Positions 35,601-44,181 are shown, counted from the stretch's first letter. The stretch is DNA of 64,000 bases from Gammaproteobacteria bacterium (GCA_009837185.1 VXUA01000042.1:1-64000); one strand, 5' to 3'. Notes: a model not told the origin generated them from the sequence alone. Program-made: numbers and translations.

Positions 35601-36292
35601 AACAAGCCGCACTGTACCAGAAGACTGTAGACGACACGATGCAAGAAATCGACAGTGCTGAGTCAGACATGAAACGTAAAGCGAATGTCTTGAATCTGAT
35701 GTTACGATTAAAACAAATTTGCAATTCGCCAAGTCATTTCTTGAAACGGGGATTCACGTCGACGAAAGAATCGGGTAAACTGTCCTTGTTTGTCGACATT
35801 ATCGGCGAGGCATTAGAAGCTGATGAAAAAATCCTCATCTTTACGCAATTCGCTCAAATGGGAAAGCATCTTGTGTCGTGCGTTGAAACCGAATTTGGGT
35901 TTAAACCTTCGTTTTTGTACGGCGGACTCTCCCGGAAAAAACGTGATGAAATGATTGACTCTTTTCAGCATGACAGCAAGTCGCGCGCGATGGTTCTTTC
36001 TTTAAAGGCAGGTGGTACGGGACTGAATTTAACCGCTGCCAATCAAGTCTTGCATTACGATCTTTGGTGGAATCCCGCAGTCGAAAACCAAGCGACGGAT
36101 AGAGCATTCCGAATTGGTCAGACCAAGAACGTATTGGTGCATAGATTGATCACGGAAAACACTTTTGAAGAGAGAATTAACGAAATGATCGTGGATAAAA
36201 AGGCACTAGCCGAGATGACCGTCGCGGACGGCGAAATTTCGATCACCGAGTTGTCCACTGAAGAGATTCGAGAGATTGTGGAACTTAGATGA
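32645..36292 (+). CDS. SWIM zinc-finger / SNF2 helicase-like ATPase, copy 2 (tandem paralogue)
   Basis: The 1215-residue protein is colinear with the preceding gene over its full length. It has the COG4279-like N-terminus, SWIM finger CSCPDWAVPCKH, the same uncharacterised middle, and all SNF2 motifs (DDMGLGKT, DEAQNIKNP, LSGTPVENR, QATDRAFRIGQ), so both copies look active. The two lack similar N-terminal tails, and most codons differ at silent positions, showing an old duplication, except for the last 197 coding bases, which are identical. GTG start at 32645, 152 bases after copy 1. Its stop overlaps the ankyrin gene start (ATGA). Confidence 0.9.
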   Translation: MDQVKLYTQMLARAAELQERDPKQSQKPISHGKFGRTWWGQLWLNSFIGIDFENRIPRGRRYATPDRVSTLEIKGTQVSAPVQGREWHPYRVTIGLRPFSKAERKRILGLVNRNPFILGELLNGQLPKEVYDLATEHEIDLLPEDWNSIVGVCSCPDWAVPCKHLAAVIYLLANEIDKNPFLIFQLHGMDLLAEVQKNSFAAKADVLQTESIEAQRTDKDSTERRQVLLQLLDLDLSTIPDLGERLFSLLDERPLFHQNNFHDLLRKQYSRTRLRVARLETEPRADPINIRDYLGTSVCVDSYGAFVSSDDASGNVIHRLKQDWIEDLFRLRSQGVTSVNERDAHAVCWYVLFRIVLKLLAQQAFVPRVIAYPTGESRIRWEAATIDGVITNILRQLYDLCPKDMLYQLETESIDRRYLESKQQIDGILNLLLSHFIRFAFTFAPQRDQDDEVQRWFFTGTTHKFEWFGSRDSPEIAQRWLNCLSLRDRKHRVMMFIEELEDPDEETQAHEMSREGLTVSTDILLGVTFKVERDLRVYSLAEISSKATELPDGALILSDLAFLSTYFPDLALLLQDTARHAVDIRSYTFAEFTPVLLQVLPVLRLLGVQLILPKSLDQLIRPKLTVRVSRKSNQKIKNYLQLNDIVAFDWEVALGNSKVSQEDFFQLVEIAKGLVHVNGEYVFIDPNEALSLATKLEKLPDSMSSMDILQAGLTKEFGDVDVEVDDSFNELLSSLVKTDPIEIPNELRATLREYQSFGFQWLVKNASLGFGSLLADDMGLGKTIQVISFLLHQKAQGELKKSGALVVAPTSVLTNWRKEIEKFAPTLMVKVYHGTTRDATQLEGDVILTSYGVIRSDIDVLKKKTVPTLVIDEAQNIKNPDTRQTKAIKQLKASVKIALSGTPVENRLLDYWSIFDFAMPRYLGTRKKFTDSYAKPIELERNQDTLSSFRKVTAPFILRRLKTDKSIIDDLPDKIESDRFCSLTSEQAALYQKTVDDTMQEIDSAESDMKRKANVLNLMLRLKQICNSPSHFLKRGFTSTKESGKLSLFVDIIGEALEADEKILIFTQFAQMGKHLVSCVETEFGFKPSFLYGGLSRKKRDEMIDSFQHDSKSRAMVLSLKAGGTGLNLTAANQVLHYDLWWNPAVENQATDRAFRIGQTKNVLVHRLITENTFEERINEMIVDKKALAEMTVADGEISITELSTEEIREIVELR
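36080..36276 (+). repeat. Direct repeat, 197 bp, 3' end of SWIM-SNF2 copy 2
   Basis: Partner of 32280-32476. The identity stops at a C/T difference six codons before the end of each gene. The repeats are 3800 bases apart and in the same orientation, a potential site for recombination that would leave one hybrid gene. Confidence 0.95.
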
Positions 36293-37287
36293 ACACGTCT
36301 TGGTTGAAGTTCTCCTTTCACATGTTTGTGCTTTTCGTCGGACTGAGTATGTTGTCTTGTACGCACGTGCGAGTGGAGTATGAAAATTTGTGGGATGCGA
36401 TCGAGGCAGATGACATCGGAGCGATTAAAAAATTTTTACACGACGGTGTCGACCCCAACTCAGGTCGAGAGTCAGACAACCGGCTACCACTCATGCATGC
36501 GACCTTGTACGATAAAGCGAATGTTGTCGAGTTACTGATTGAAAATGGAGCAGATGTAAACGGTACCGATGTCGTCGGTAACTCATGCTTGATGACTGCG
36601 GCTTTTCTCGGTGCTGTCGACTCCGTGCAAACTCTCATAGCGGGTGGTGCCAACTTACTTCATCGAAATGTGATCGGCGAAGACGTGATCGACGTTATTG
36701 CGATAAACTGGCGGATGACCAACTATTACGCAAATGAAATTTATCAACTAGGGGTTACCCGAGAAGCTGTCGAAGCTGGTCGCGACAAAGCGCGTCCCAT
36801 TTTGCTGGAAGCACGGAAACAAGCTGCTGAGCAAGACATCTGGGTTGCGTTAGCTCTGGATCGGTTGGACTTGGTCAAGAACCATTTAACCGAAGTCGAC
36901 GATATAGCCACCGTTGTGTCCACGGACGGAAGTCCCATTCTTGTTGCGGCGTCTGCTCTCGGACAGGTGGAGACTGTGAAATATCTTTTGCACTCCGGTG
37001 CTGATATTGAGTCTCGCGACGCTTTTGGCTCAACATCACTTTTCGTAGCTGCTTTGTTCGGGCACGAGGAGACAACGAAAGTTCTATTAGAGAATGACGC
37101 CGATGTTGCAACCGTCAACTTTCAAGGTACAAACCTGAACGGTGCTCTTCAACTAGACTGGGACGTTACCAACGGAATAGCCACATTGATCGGGTTGTCA
37201 CTAGAGAAAGAAGAACTCAAGAAAGCACGGGCGAAAATCAAAGAACTGATAGAAGCTCGGCAGGACGTACAAAACAGTGCCGACTAA
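36289..37287 (+). CDS. Ankyrin-repeat lipoprotein
   Basis: The 332-residue protein has a lipoprotein signal (hydrophobic segment, then LSMLSC with the cysteine at about residue 24) and ankyrin repeats of the form NRLPLMHATLYDKANVVELLIENGADVNGTD. They form two blocks, about residues 35-120 and 210-285, separated by a helical region. It should be a periplasmic or outer-membrane-anchored binding protein. Its ATG overlaps the stop of the second SWIM-SNF2 gene (ATGA), so they are translationally coupled, even though a cytoplasmic DNA motor and an exported lipoprotein have no obvious shared task. Confidence 0.8.
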   Translation: MNTSWLKFSFHMFVLFVGLSMLSCTHVRVEYENLWDAIEADDIGAIKKFLHDGVDPNSGRESDNRLPLMHATLYDKANVVELLIENGADVNGTDVVGNSCLMTAAFLGAVDSVQTLIAGGANLLHRNVIGEDVIDVIAINWRMTNYYANEIYQLGVTREAVEAGRDKARPILLEARKQAAEQDIWVALALDRLDLVKNHLTEVDDIATVVSTDGSPILVAASALGQVETVKYLLHSGADIESRDAFGSTSLFVAALFGHEETTKVLLENDADVATVNFQGTNLNGALQLDWDVTNGIATLIGLSLEKEELKKARAKIKELIEARQDVQNSAD

Positions 37288-37338
37288 CAGAAGCAAGAAT
37301 CGACTTGTCGCGTTAAGCGTCTTCGATCGTTGGTAGCC

Positions 37339-38292
37339 ATGAACCTCTGGCTAAGCGTTATTGTTATTGTTTTAGTAGCAATAGTTGCAATTGGAGTAAT
37401 TGTTGTACTCAAACGGGAATCCCGTCAGCTTGCAGACCGATTACACGAGCTCGAACAAACCCAAACACGTACGCTAGACGAGCGGTTTTCGGGAAATCTA
37501 CACCAAACAGTCTCCCATCTACAGGGAGTTCAACAATCGCTCGGTCAGATTCTCGAGTCGCAACGTAGCATTCAAGATCTTTCGCAAGGCCTGCAAACGC
37601 TGAACGACCTCATGACCAACAAACAAGCGCGTGGTCATGTCGGCGAGACTCAATTGAAAGATATCGTCAAAGACGCTTTACCAGCTGACTTTTACGACTT
37701 TCAAGTGACGCTGGAGAACACCAAACGTGAGTCTTCTACAAGAGTGGACTGTTTGTTAAAGATGCCCGAACCGTCCGGACACTTAGCGGTAGACTCGAAA
37801 TTTCCATTGGAGAGTTTCATCGCGTATCGTCAAGCGACCGACGAGACTAGTCAGAAACAAGCAAAAAAAGAACTGTTGGTGAGTCTGCGACGACATCTGC
37901 GGGACATAAGCGAAAAGTACATTATTGAGGGGACGACCGCCGACTGTGCACTGATGTTTCTACCGTCGGAGGCCGTGTACTCAATGATCCACGCGGAACT
38001 TCCTGAGATTGTGCAGGAGTCGCAAAAATATCGCGTGTACATCGTGAGCCCTTCGACTATGATGGCTACTGTAGTTACCCTGCGTTCCATTTTTAGGGAT
38101 GTCGATATTCGCAAACGGGCAGATGACATTCGAACGCGGCTGGGCATCATTGCCGAAGACGTGAATCGATTCAACGAACGTCTCACGAAGCTAGGTCAAC
38201 ACTTCGACCAAACGCAAAGAGACTTGAATGAATTGAATACGTCGGGGAAGAAGATAGTAGCCTCAATCACGAAGGTACAAGACTTAGGCTAA
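37339..38292 (+). CDS. rmuC: RmuC-family DNA recombination protein
   Basis: The protein has an N-terminal membrane helix (about residues 3-24) and a coiled-coil region (about 28-90). The RmuC nuclease-like domain follows, with KQARGHVGETQLKDIV, the conserved VDSKFPLESF (about 153-162), CALMFLPSEAVYS and VYIVSPSTMMATV. RmuC limits inversions at short inverted repeats and belongs to the restriction-endonuclease-like fold. At about 317 residues it is shorter than E. coli RmuC because the coiled coil is shorter. I prefer the ATG at 37339 to the TTG at 37330; neither has a clear ribosome-binding site. Confidence 0.88.
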   Translation: MNLWLSVIVIVLVAIVAIGVIVVLKRESRQLADRLHELEQTQTRTLDERFSGNLHQTVSHLQGVQQSLGQILESQRSIQDLSQGLQTLNDLMTNKQARGHVGETQLKDIVKDALPADFYDFQVTLENTKRESSTRVDCLLKMPEPSGHLAVDSKFPLESFIAYRQATDETSQKQAKKELLVSLRRHLRDISEKYIIEGTTADCALMFLPSEAVYSMIHAELPEIVQESQKYRVYIVSPSTMMATVVTLRSIFRDVDIRKRADDIRTRLGIIAEDVNRFNERLTKLGQHFDQTQRDLNELNTSGKKIVASITKVQDLG

Positions 38293-38417
38293 TGCAATCC
38301 AACTTTGAGTACTAGTTGTCCGAAATAGACACAGTCCGCTCGAGAGCATGGTAGTCCCGTTACTAACTACAATCACGTCTCGAATACACACATCAAACAG
38401 TACTTCTTACTAACCAC

Positions 38418-39785
38418 ATGACTGCGAAGACCATGGAAGAACTCACGAGTTTGTGTAAACGTCGAGGGTTTATTTTCCAATCAAGCGAACTCTATGGTGG
38501 TCTCCAAGGTATTTATGACTACGGCCCACTCGGTGTTGAACTTAAAAACAATTTCAAGACTGCATGGTGGCAGTCAATGGTTTATGAGCGCGATGACGTC
38601 GAGGGCATTGATGCGTCAATTTTGACGCACCAGAAAGTACTTAAATATTCGGGTCACGAGTCGACGTTTACAGATCCACTCGTCGATTGTAAAGTTTGTA
38701 AACGACGCAGTCGTTTCGACTCTCTGTCTTCAGATAAGTGTCCGCATTGTGGATCCAAGGAACTCACAGAACCCAGACCTTTTAATCTTATGTTTAAGAC
38801 TAATGTAGGACCCGTGGAGGACTCGAGTAGTTTTGCATATCTGCGTCCAGAGACCGCTCAACACATCTTCGCAAATTTCAAGAACATCATTGATGCCACG
38901 GCGCGCATTGTACCTTTCGGTATTGCTCAAATGGGTAAAGCTTTTCGCAATGAAATCACGCCACGAAACTTCATTTTTCGGGTGCGCGAACTTGAAATCA
39001 TGGAACTAGAGTACTTTGTACAACCGGGTACCGATGAGGACTGGCATCGTCGTTGGGTCGAGGAAAGACTAAACTGGTGGGAAGCACAAGGAGTCGCGCG
39101 GGATCGATTGTCTCTTTACGAAGTACCGGAAACGGAATTATCGCACTATTCCAAAGCAACGATCGACCTCATGTACCCGTTCCCACATGGCGTGGAAGAG
39201 CTCGAGGGTATCGCGAACCGTACCGACTTTGACTTAGGTTCACATACAAAACAACAAAGTGAGCTCAACATTCAAGCCAAAGTGGAACACAACCCAGACT
39301 CTACCACGCGTTTGGCCTTGCACGATCGAAACAACAATAGCTGGTTTGTACCTTACGTAATAGAACCGTCCGCGGGTGTAGACAGAGGAATTCTCGCCGT
39401 CCTGAACGAAGCCTACGAAATTGAACAACTAGACAATGGTTCTGAGCGAACGGTGCTGAGATTACGACCACATTTATCGCCGATCAAAGTAGCGGTGATA
39501 CCATTGAAGAAAAATCACGAGGGTATCGTGGAGCAGGCTCGCAATATCGTCCGACGACTACAGAAGTTAAAACTGGGTCGAATGTTCTTTGAAAACACCG
39601 GCAACATTGGTAAGAGTTATCGGAAACATGATGAGGCGGGTACCCCGCTCTGCGTGACTGTGGATTTTGAAACCTTGGAAGACAATACAGTTACCGTAAG
39701 GGACCGGGATACCATGTTGCAACAGCGCGTAACCATAGAAGAGTTAGGTTCGTTTGTAACGGATGTCGTTCTCACCAGCAGTTAG
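38418..39785 (+). CDS. glyQS: Glycyl-tRNA synthetase, single-chain alpha2 type
   Basis: This 455-residue class II synthetase is of the homodimeric type found in eukaryotes, archaea, Gram-positives and Bacteroidetes. It is not the alpha2beta2 GlyQ/GlyS enzyme usual in gammaproteobacteria. Visible are the N-terminal [18 protein letters not shown], a zinc-ribbon-like insert with C..C and CPHC (about residues 92-115), PRPFNLMF, motif 2 around [12 protein letters not shown] (about 174-185), and motif 3 around PSAGVDRG (about 317-324). A C-terminal anticodon-binding domain begins near residue 360. It starts with ATG at 38418. Confidence 0.93.
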   Translation: MTAKTMEELTSLCKRRGFIFQSSELYGGLQGIYDYGPLGVELKNNFKTAWWQSMVYERDDVEGIDASILTHQKVLKYSGHESTFTDPLVDCKVCKRRSRFDSLSSDKCPHCGSKELTEPRPFNLMFKTNVGPVEDSSSFAYLRPETAQHIFANFKNIIDATARIVPFGIAQMGKAFRNEITPRNFIFRVRELEIMELEYFVQPGTDEDWHRRWVEERLNWWEAQGVARDRLSLYEVPETELSHYSKATIDLMYPFPHGVEELEGIANRTDFDLGSHTKQQSELNIQAKVEHNPDSTTRLALHDRNNNSWFVPYVIEPSAGVDRGILAVLNEAYEIEQLDNGSERTVLRLRPHLSPIKVAVIPLKKNHEGIVEQARNIVRRLQKLKLGRMFFENTGNIGKSYRKHDEAGTPLCVTVDFETLEDNTVTVRDRDTMLQQRVTIEELGSFVTDVVLTSS

Positions 39786-39857
39786 TTAACTATCGAATGA
39801 CTCGTTCGGCCACGTCTAAACGATAAGGATCGTCAACTCCACTGAGCCGTATTGAAC

Positions 39858-40818
39858 CTAAATCTCTGCAAACGGTAAGAATCTGACTCCTTCGCAGAGT
39901 GGCGTATTCACATTGCCGGGATGCACCACAAAACCTTCTGACGTCACCTGGGGTAGATCGTGTTGAAACTTTGTAATGCTAGAAGCCATAGCACGGCGGG
40001 GCGTGGAGGACAATTTCACTTCGATTGGTATCAATCGGGACCTGGCTTCGACGATAAAATCAACCTCAGCTCCAGCTGTAGTTCGCCAGAAATACACACT
40101 CGGCGAGCCACCTCGGTGTGTATAGGTTCTCACTATTTCCGAAAGGACGGCCGTTTTCAAAATCGCTCCTCCCATCGGTCCAGCAAGTGCGTGTTCTGGA
40201 TCTTTCAATCCGGTTAAGTGACATAACGTACCTACATCCGTGAAGTAAATCTTTGGAGTTTTCACGAGTCGCTTCCCAACGTTAGCATGGTAGGGACGTA
40301 GGAGAGTGACTTGATAACTTGCTTCGAGTACAGAAATCCAAGCTTTTATTGAATTCACAGCGACTCCTAGGTCACGAGCGATGCTAGTCAAATTCAACAA
40401 TTGACCGCTTCGAGCGGCTAGAGTGCGAAGAAATATTTGAAATTGGGTTAGGTCGCCGATCTGTCTTAAAGAACGAACATCACGTTCTAAATAGGTTTGG
40501 ATGTAACTCGAATACCAGAGTGCGAAGTCTCGATCGGGGTGTGTAGTCGGTTCTGGATACCCTCCTCTCAGTAAAACTTTCCACAAAGTGTGTGGGTCGT
40601 ACGGGGTTTGAGTGGAGTCTCTAACCGAGTCATTTTGTTCCCAGCGGAGCGGGCGATTTGGTTCGCCTGCGATCTCTCGACGCGATAACGGTAACAAGCG
40701 AAGAACAGCTACACGCCCAGCGAGCGACTCGGAAACTCTGTCGGACAGTAGGATGTTTTGCGATCCGGAGAGCAGGTACTGTCCTACTGCGCTTCTTATT
40801 TCGATTACGGTTTAACGT
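39858..40818 (-). pseudogene. Truncated and frameshifted DUF4143 AAA ATPase
   Basis: The intact part (39858-40697, up to 279 codons) encodes the C-terminal portion of an AAA-DUF4143 ATPase, including RGGYPEP, SYIQTYLERDVR, FFTDVG-like YFTDVGTLCHL, and the VDFIVE..... PIEVKLS nuclease-like end. The Walker A half is missing. Upstream, in another frame, the expected text GQYLLSGSQNILLSDRVSESLAG can still be read (about 40723-40785) and runs into a stop. Deleting one base near 40716 explains the switch to the frame with RVAVLRLLPLSRRE. Further upstream the frame meets stops and no P-loop region is visible. The gene is therefore a decayed remnant. Confidence 0.8.
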
Positions 40819-40997
40819 TACCGGACTTTCGTTCTTTAAATCGAACTCCAACAAGAATGGCTGTCCGAGGACGTACTAAGATTTTGGATAAGGAATTTCA
40901 GAACGTACTCGGACGACTTCTATCGATTCGGATTCGACGAGTTTGAGAAATATTGTTAGCGAGTTCGGGACGGAATATATTTGGTCGTGCGCTCAGG

Positions 40998-42797
40998 TTA
41001 CCCACCATTCCTGTCGCGCAAGAACCCTCGGAGCTGTTCAGACATTTTTGGATTGCGTAATTTGCGTAATGCCGTAGCTTCGACTTTTCTGACCTGTTCT
41101 TTTGTGACGTTGAGCGACTCTTTAATTTCCTCTAAGGAATACTCGCGCGCTAAACCGACTCCAAAGCGCATTCTGAGAATCTCAGCTTCCTCGGAGCTAA
41201 GTTCTGTGAGAAGTTCGGTAACGATGTCGTGCAGGTTTGCTGTCGTGGCATTTTCGGCTGGTCCAATCGCATTTGGATCGTCTAGAATATCGCCGATGGA
41301 ATTTTCGCTGTCTTGCTGGACCGGTGCATCTATGGAGATTGGCTCCACGCAGACGCGCTGAATTTGGTGAATTTTCTTGTGGCTTATTGAAGATTTGTCG
41401 CTAAGTTCCGCTATAGTCGGTTCACGACCTAATTCTTGCACTAATTGTCGATGAGTTTTATTCAGTCGTTTCATAGTCTCGACGAGATGCGCGGGGATTC
41501 TTATCGTTTGTGCGTTTTCAGCAATGCAGCGAGAAACCCCTTGTCTGATCCACCATGTCGCATAGGTGGCGAACTTATAACCAAGTCGGTAGTCGTATTT
41601 TTCGACAGCTTTCAACAACCCGATATTTCCTTCTTGAATCAAATCTAAAAGGTACAGTCCTCGATTGGACAGTTTTCTAGCAATGGAAATTACGAGTCTT
41701 AAGTTTGCTCGAACCAAGTCTTGTCTTGCGTCCGCAGCTTTCCTTTCGCCCAATTTCATCTGCTCAATGATTTCATTCAATTCGCGTCGAGAGATACCTA
41801 CCTTTTTTAGTAAGTTGTTGATGTATTTTTGTGACTTTGCTATATCGCCACGTAGTTCACGTAACTCGGAGCTCCAAGGCTCGGTAGACTTGGTTTCTTG
41901 ATTCAACCATTGCGCATCGGACAACGTTTGAATCACAAGTCTTGATTTGGGCATTCCGCTAGACAGACATAATTGGAAAATTCTGCGCTCGTGTTTTTGT
42001 ACTTTTCTTTGCAACGTGTGCGGTAAAGAGTGCAGTTCCTTACGAAACTCGGGTACCAACTTAAAGCGCGCGTATGTGTTACAGAGACGCTTTTGCGCCC
42101 CTAGGTACCTTCTCGATGACTTTCCGTCTTGACGAATCGCTCTTTTGAAATTTCCATAGACTCGTTTGAGTTCTGTAAAACGCTCTTGTGCAACCTTGGG
42201 ATCGATGATGTCGTTTCTTGTCCCATTTGATTGTTGAGTAGAGTTGGAATTAGCGGTTTTCGCCGGTATCACAGTGCGTACTGGGTCGAGAAACCCATAC
42301 ACAACACTTTTGAGTCTATGTTCCCGTCGTGCTTTTCCGTGCTTAGTGAGCAAGCGTTCTACGACGCCTGGAAATCGCGCGGCGGCAACTGCTTCTTCTC
42401 GCAAACCTTCCTCATATCGCATTGCAATTTCAATCTCTTCGTCACGCGAAAGTAACTTACTCTGTCGTAAGCCGCGTAAATAGCTGTATGAGAGACTTGT
42501 ACTTTCGCCATTACGCGTTTCACGTACATTGATTCCTACGGCATTTGCATCCGTTTCAAAATCCGACCCATTCGTCCTGGATGATTCTTGAGAAACTTCA
42601 AAATCTTCACGGAGTCCGTGAATAGGAATTTCTAGACTACACAACAAGCGTATAACGTTGTCTAGTAAATTCTCACGAGGGGAATCATCGTCAAGATATT
42701 CGGTGATTTCGTCGACGGTCAGGTAACCTTGTTCCTGACCTATGTCGATCAAATCCTTGATTTGGATTTGCCTTGACTCAGTGTGTGATGTCTGCAT
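40998..42797 (-). CDS. Second RpoD-like (sigma-70 group 1/2) sigma factor
   Basis: The frame is open from 43019, but the ATG at 42797 (after an AGAGAA ribosome-binding region) gives 599 residues beginning with region 1.1 ([19 protein letters not shown]). It keeps the non-conserved region, regions 2.1-2.4 ([28 protein letters not shown]), region 3 and region 4. Changes from the standard RpoD occur in promoter-reading parts: [10 protein letters not shown] in region 2.4, and [17 protein letters not shown] in the -35-reading helix where canonical RpoD has [17 protein letters not shown]. It probably reads an altered promoter set. The canonical-like rpoD lies 1.5 kb away on the same strand. Confidence 0.88.
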   Translation of the reverse strand: MQTSHTESRQIQIKDLIDIGQEQGYLTVDEITEYLDDDSPRENLLDNVIRLLCSLEIPIHGLREDFEVSQESSRTNGSDFETDANAVGINVRETRNGESTSLSYSYLRGLRQSKLLSRDEEIEIAMRYEEGLREEAVAAARFPGVVERLLTKHGKARREHRLKSVVYGFLDPVRTVIPAKTANSNSTQQSNGTRNDIIDPKVAQERFTELKRVYGNFKRAIRQDGKSSRRYLGAQKRLCNTYARFKLVPEFRKELHSLPHTLQRKVQKHERRIFQLCLSSGMPKSRLVIQTLSDAQWLNQETKSTEPWSSELRELRGDIAKSQKYINNLLKKVGISRRELNEIIEQMKLGERKAADARQDLVRANLRLVISIARKLSNRGLYLLDLIQEGNIGLLKAVEKYDYRLGYKFATYATWWIRQGVSRCIAENAQTIRIPAHLVETMKRLNKTHRQLVQELGREPTIAELSDKSSISHKKIHQIQRVCVEPISIDAPVQQDSENSIGDILDDPNAIGPAENATTANLHDIVTELLTELSSEEAEILRMRFGVGLAREYSLEEIKESLNVTKEQVRKVEATALRKLRNPKMSEQLRGFLRDRNGG

Positions 42798-43038
42798 ATT
42801 CGTTCTCTGCTTATTGCAGTTGCGAAAATATTCACGAGACGTTTGTCGAGCGACAAAATCGATGCGTCTGTAAATTGAGACACAATAATTTAAAAAAAGT
42901 TCTTTTTTGGGTTCAGTAATACCCAGTACTGAAATGTTGAGGAGTTCTTTCACCTTGAATGTAGGTTTGTGAACGACGTGTGGGGAAACATACAATTTAG
43001 AGGACAACAGTACCTCCACTTTTAGAGATTTAGAGTAC

Positions 43039-43449
43039 TTGGAAGAAAAACCGTCGATCGAACCGCTCGTTCGTGCAATAGCGCGCCTAGAAGAGGGAAT
43101 GGAGCGTTACCTGTCGAGTACTAAAGATACTCAATTGCGGGATGGCCTGATACAACGATTCGAATTCACCTAAGAGGCCTCTCACAGAACTTTGAAGCGA
43201 TATCTCGAGTATGCCTCACCGAACCCTGCTGAGATTGATGAGATGACGTTTCAAGATCTCATTCGAACAGCAAATGAACGAGGCTTGTTGCTACGGGATT
43301 GGTCAGACTGGCGCTTTTTTCGTGACATGCGTTCCAAGACGAGCCATACGTACGACGAAGCTACTGCAGTTCAAGTCGTCGAGGATTTACCGGTCTTTAT
43401 CGAAGAAGTCATTCATTTACGCAACAAATTGCAGGAACATCTCTCGTGA
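43039..43449 (+). pseudogene. HepT/HI0074-like toxin gene interrupted by an in-frame stop
   Basis: Reading from TTG 43039, the frame encodes an HI0074-type helical protein ([15 protein letters not shown], then LRDGLIQRFEFT). It meets TAA at 43171-43173 where relatives have an aromatic residue (FEFT-F/Y-E). The same frame continues with EASHRTLKRYLEYA and reaches the RNase motif RX4HXY in MRSKTSHTYDE before ending at 43449. A single C-to-A change in a tyrosine codon would explain the stop. A TTG at 43192 could re-start the C-terminal 85 residues. The following MNT gene overlaps its end. Confidence 0.75.
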
Positions 43450-43772
43450 AGCAAATGAGCGAAACTGTCGATCTAAAACCGGATCAATTGTTCCTCGTGA
43501 AATCGATTTTGAATCGGTACGTACCTAACCGAGACGTGGTGGCATTTGGATCGCGGGCGACTTGGACGGCAAAAGAATATTCTGATCTTGATCTTGCGAT
43601 ACTGGGTCAGGAACCTCTGTCGGGAAGGATCACTGCTTCTCTACGTGAAGAGTTCGTTGAGTCGGCGTTACCGTTCAAGGTCGATATTGTCGAGTGGGCG
43701 AGGGTTAACGACGAGTTTCGTGCTATCATTCTTCGCGACGGAGTGGAACTCAACGCTAATGATGCAGTTTAA
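43446..43772 (+). CDS. MNT-type nucleotidyltransferase (antitoxin partner of HepT)
   Basis: The 108-residue minimal nucleotidyltransferase has the G-S-x10-D-x-D signature, visible as FGSRATWTAKEYSDLDLAI (about residues 34-52), and the third acidic site in KVDIVEWA (about 80-87). HI0073/MntA-type proteins neutralise HepT RNases by attaching AMP to their tyrosine. GTG 43446 overlaps the upstream stop. The enzyme core looks intact although its HepT partner is interrupted. Confidence 0.85.
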   Translation: MKQMSETVDLKPDQLFLVKSILNRYVPNRDVVAFGSRATWTAKEYSDLDLAILGQEPLSGRITASLREEFVESALPFKVDIVEWARVNDEFRAIILRDGVELNANDAV

Positions 43773-43830
43773 ACCGCTAACGGTTAGACATATTAAGCGG
43801 AAGCCCACATAAAATATTTGAGCAAGTCAG

Positions 43831-44181
43831 GGGCCCATAGCTCAGTTGGTTAGAGCAGTGGACTCATCAAATGGTGCGTTCAATGTGAAAGCGTTGAATA
43901 GAACGGGATGAATTCAGGGAAACCTAAGACGATTAAGTCATCGTTAAGGCAACCTTGAGCCAAACCAACGATACATCGTTGGGAGGTGCAGAGACTACCT
44001 GAGAACTGATCGCAGTTCGCGCGGTCGAGAGTTCTTAATGACAGGCTTGAGCGTCCCGCGCCCTCACCAGCATGTGCTGTCGGGCGATGAGATAGTCCAC
44101 GCCACTGGAAACAGTGGGTGTCTAGATTCTTCTAGATCGTGAATCCATAGGTCCCAGGTTCGAGTCCTGGTGGGCCCACCA
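43831..44181 (+). tRNA. tRNA-Ile(CAU), interrupted by a group I intron
   Basis: Joining 43831-43867 to 44142-44181 gives a complete cloverleaf. The acceptor stem is GGGCCCA/TGGGCCC, the D arm is GCTC...GAGC, the anticodon stem is GTGGA/TCCAT around the loop CT-CAT-AA, and the T arm is CCAGG-TTCGAGT-CCTGG. The discriminator is A and CCA is encoded. The anticodon CAT could belong to elongator Met or to Ile2, whose first base is made lysidine by TilS. The GGACTCATAATCC anticodon arm and the position next to rpoD (as with E. coli ileX) favour Ile2. The intron splits it exactly after the third anticodon base. Confidence 0.92.
43868..44141 (+). ncRNA. Group I self-splicing intron (IC3-like), 274 nt
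   Basis: The insert carries the group I core in order. A GTG internal guide (43874-43876) can pair with the exon CAT, giving the U-G pair at the 5' splice site. P2 is TTCAATG/CGTTGAA (43879-43898). The P/Q strands are ATTCAGGGAAACCTAAG (about 43912-43928) and AAGGCAACCTTGAGCC (43946-43961). A P6-like hairpin is CCAACGA/TCGTTGG (43965-43982). R is AGGTGCAGAGACTA and S is GAGATAGTCCA, with P7 pairing GACTA (43993-43997) to TAGTC (44093-44097). A P9 hairpin CCACTG-GAAA-CAGTGG (44102-44117) and a TCTAGA hairpin (44121-44136) end at a terminal G. It contains no endonuclease gene. The core strongly resembles the Azoarcus tRNA-Ile(CAU) ribozyme as I recall it. Confidence 0.93.

Noticed and set aside
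28854-36292. The SWIM-SNF2 pair as a composite transposon or assembly duplication
   Set aside because: The copies differ throughout in silent sites and in their N-termini, there are no transposase genes or terminal inverted repeats, and only the last 197 bases are identical.
43831-44181. Reading the split tRNA as elongator tRNA-Met(CAU)
   Set aside because: The anticodon alone allows it, but the anticodon arm and the rpoD-adjacent position fit the lysidine-type tRNA-Ile better; it remains an alternative.
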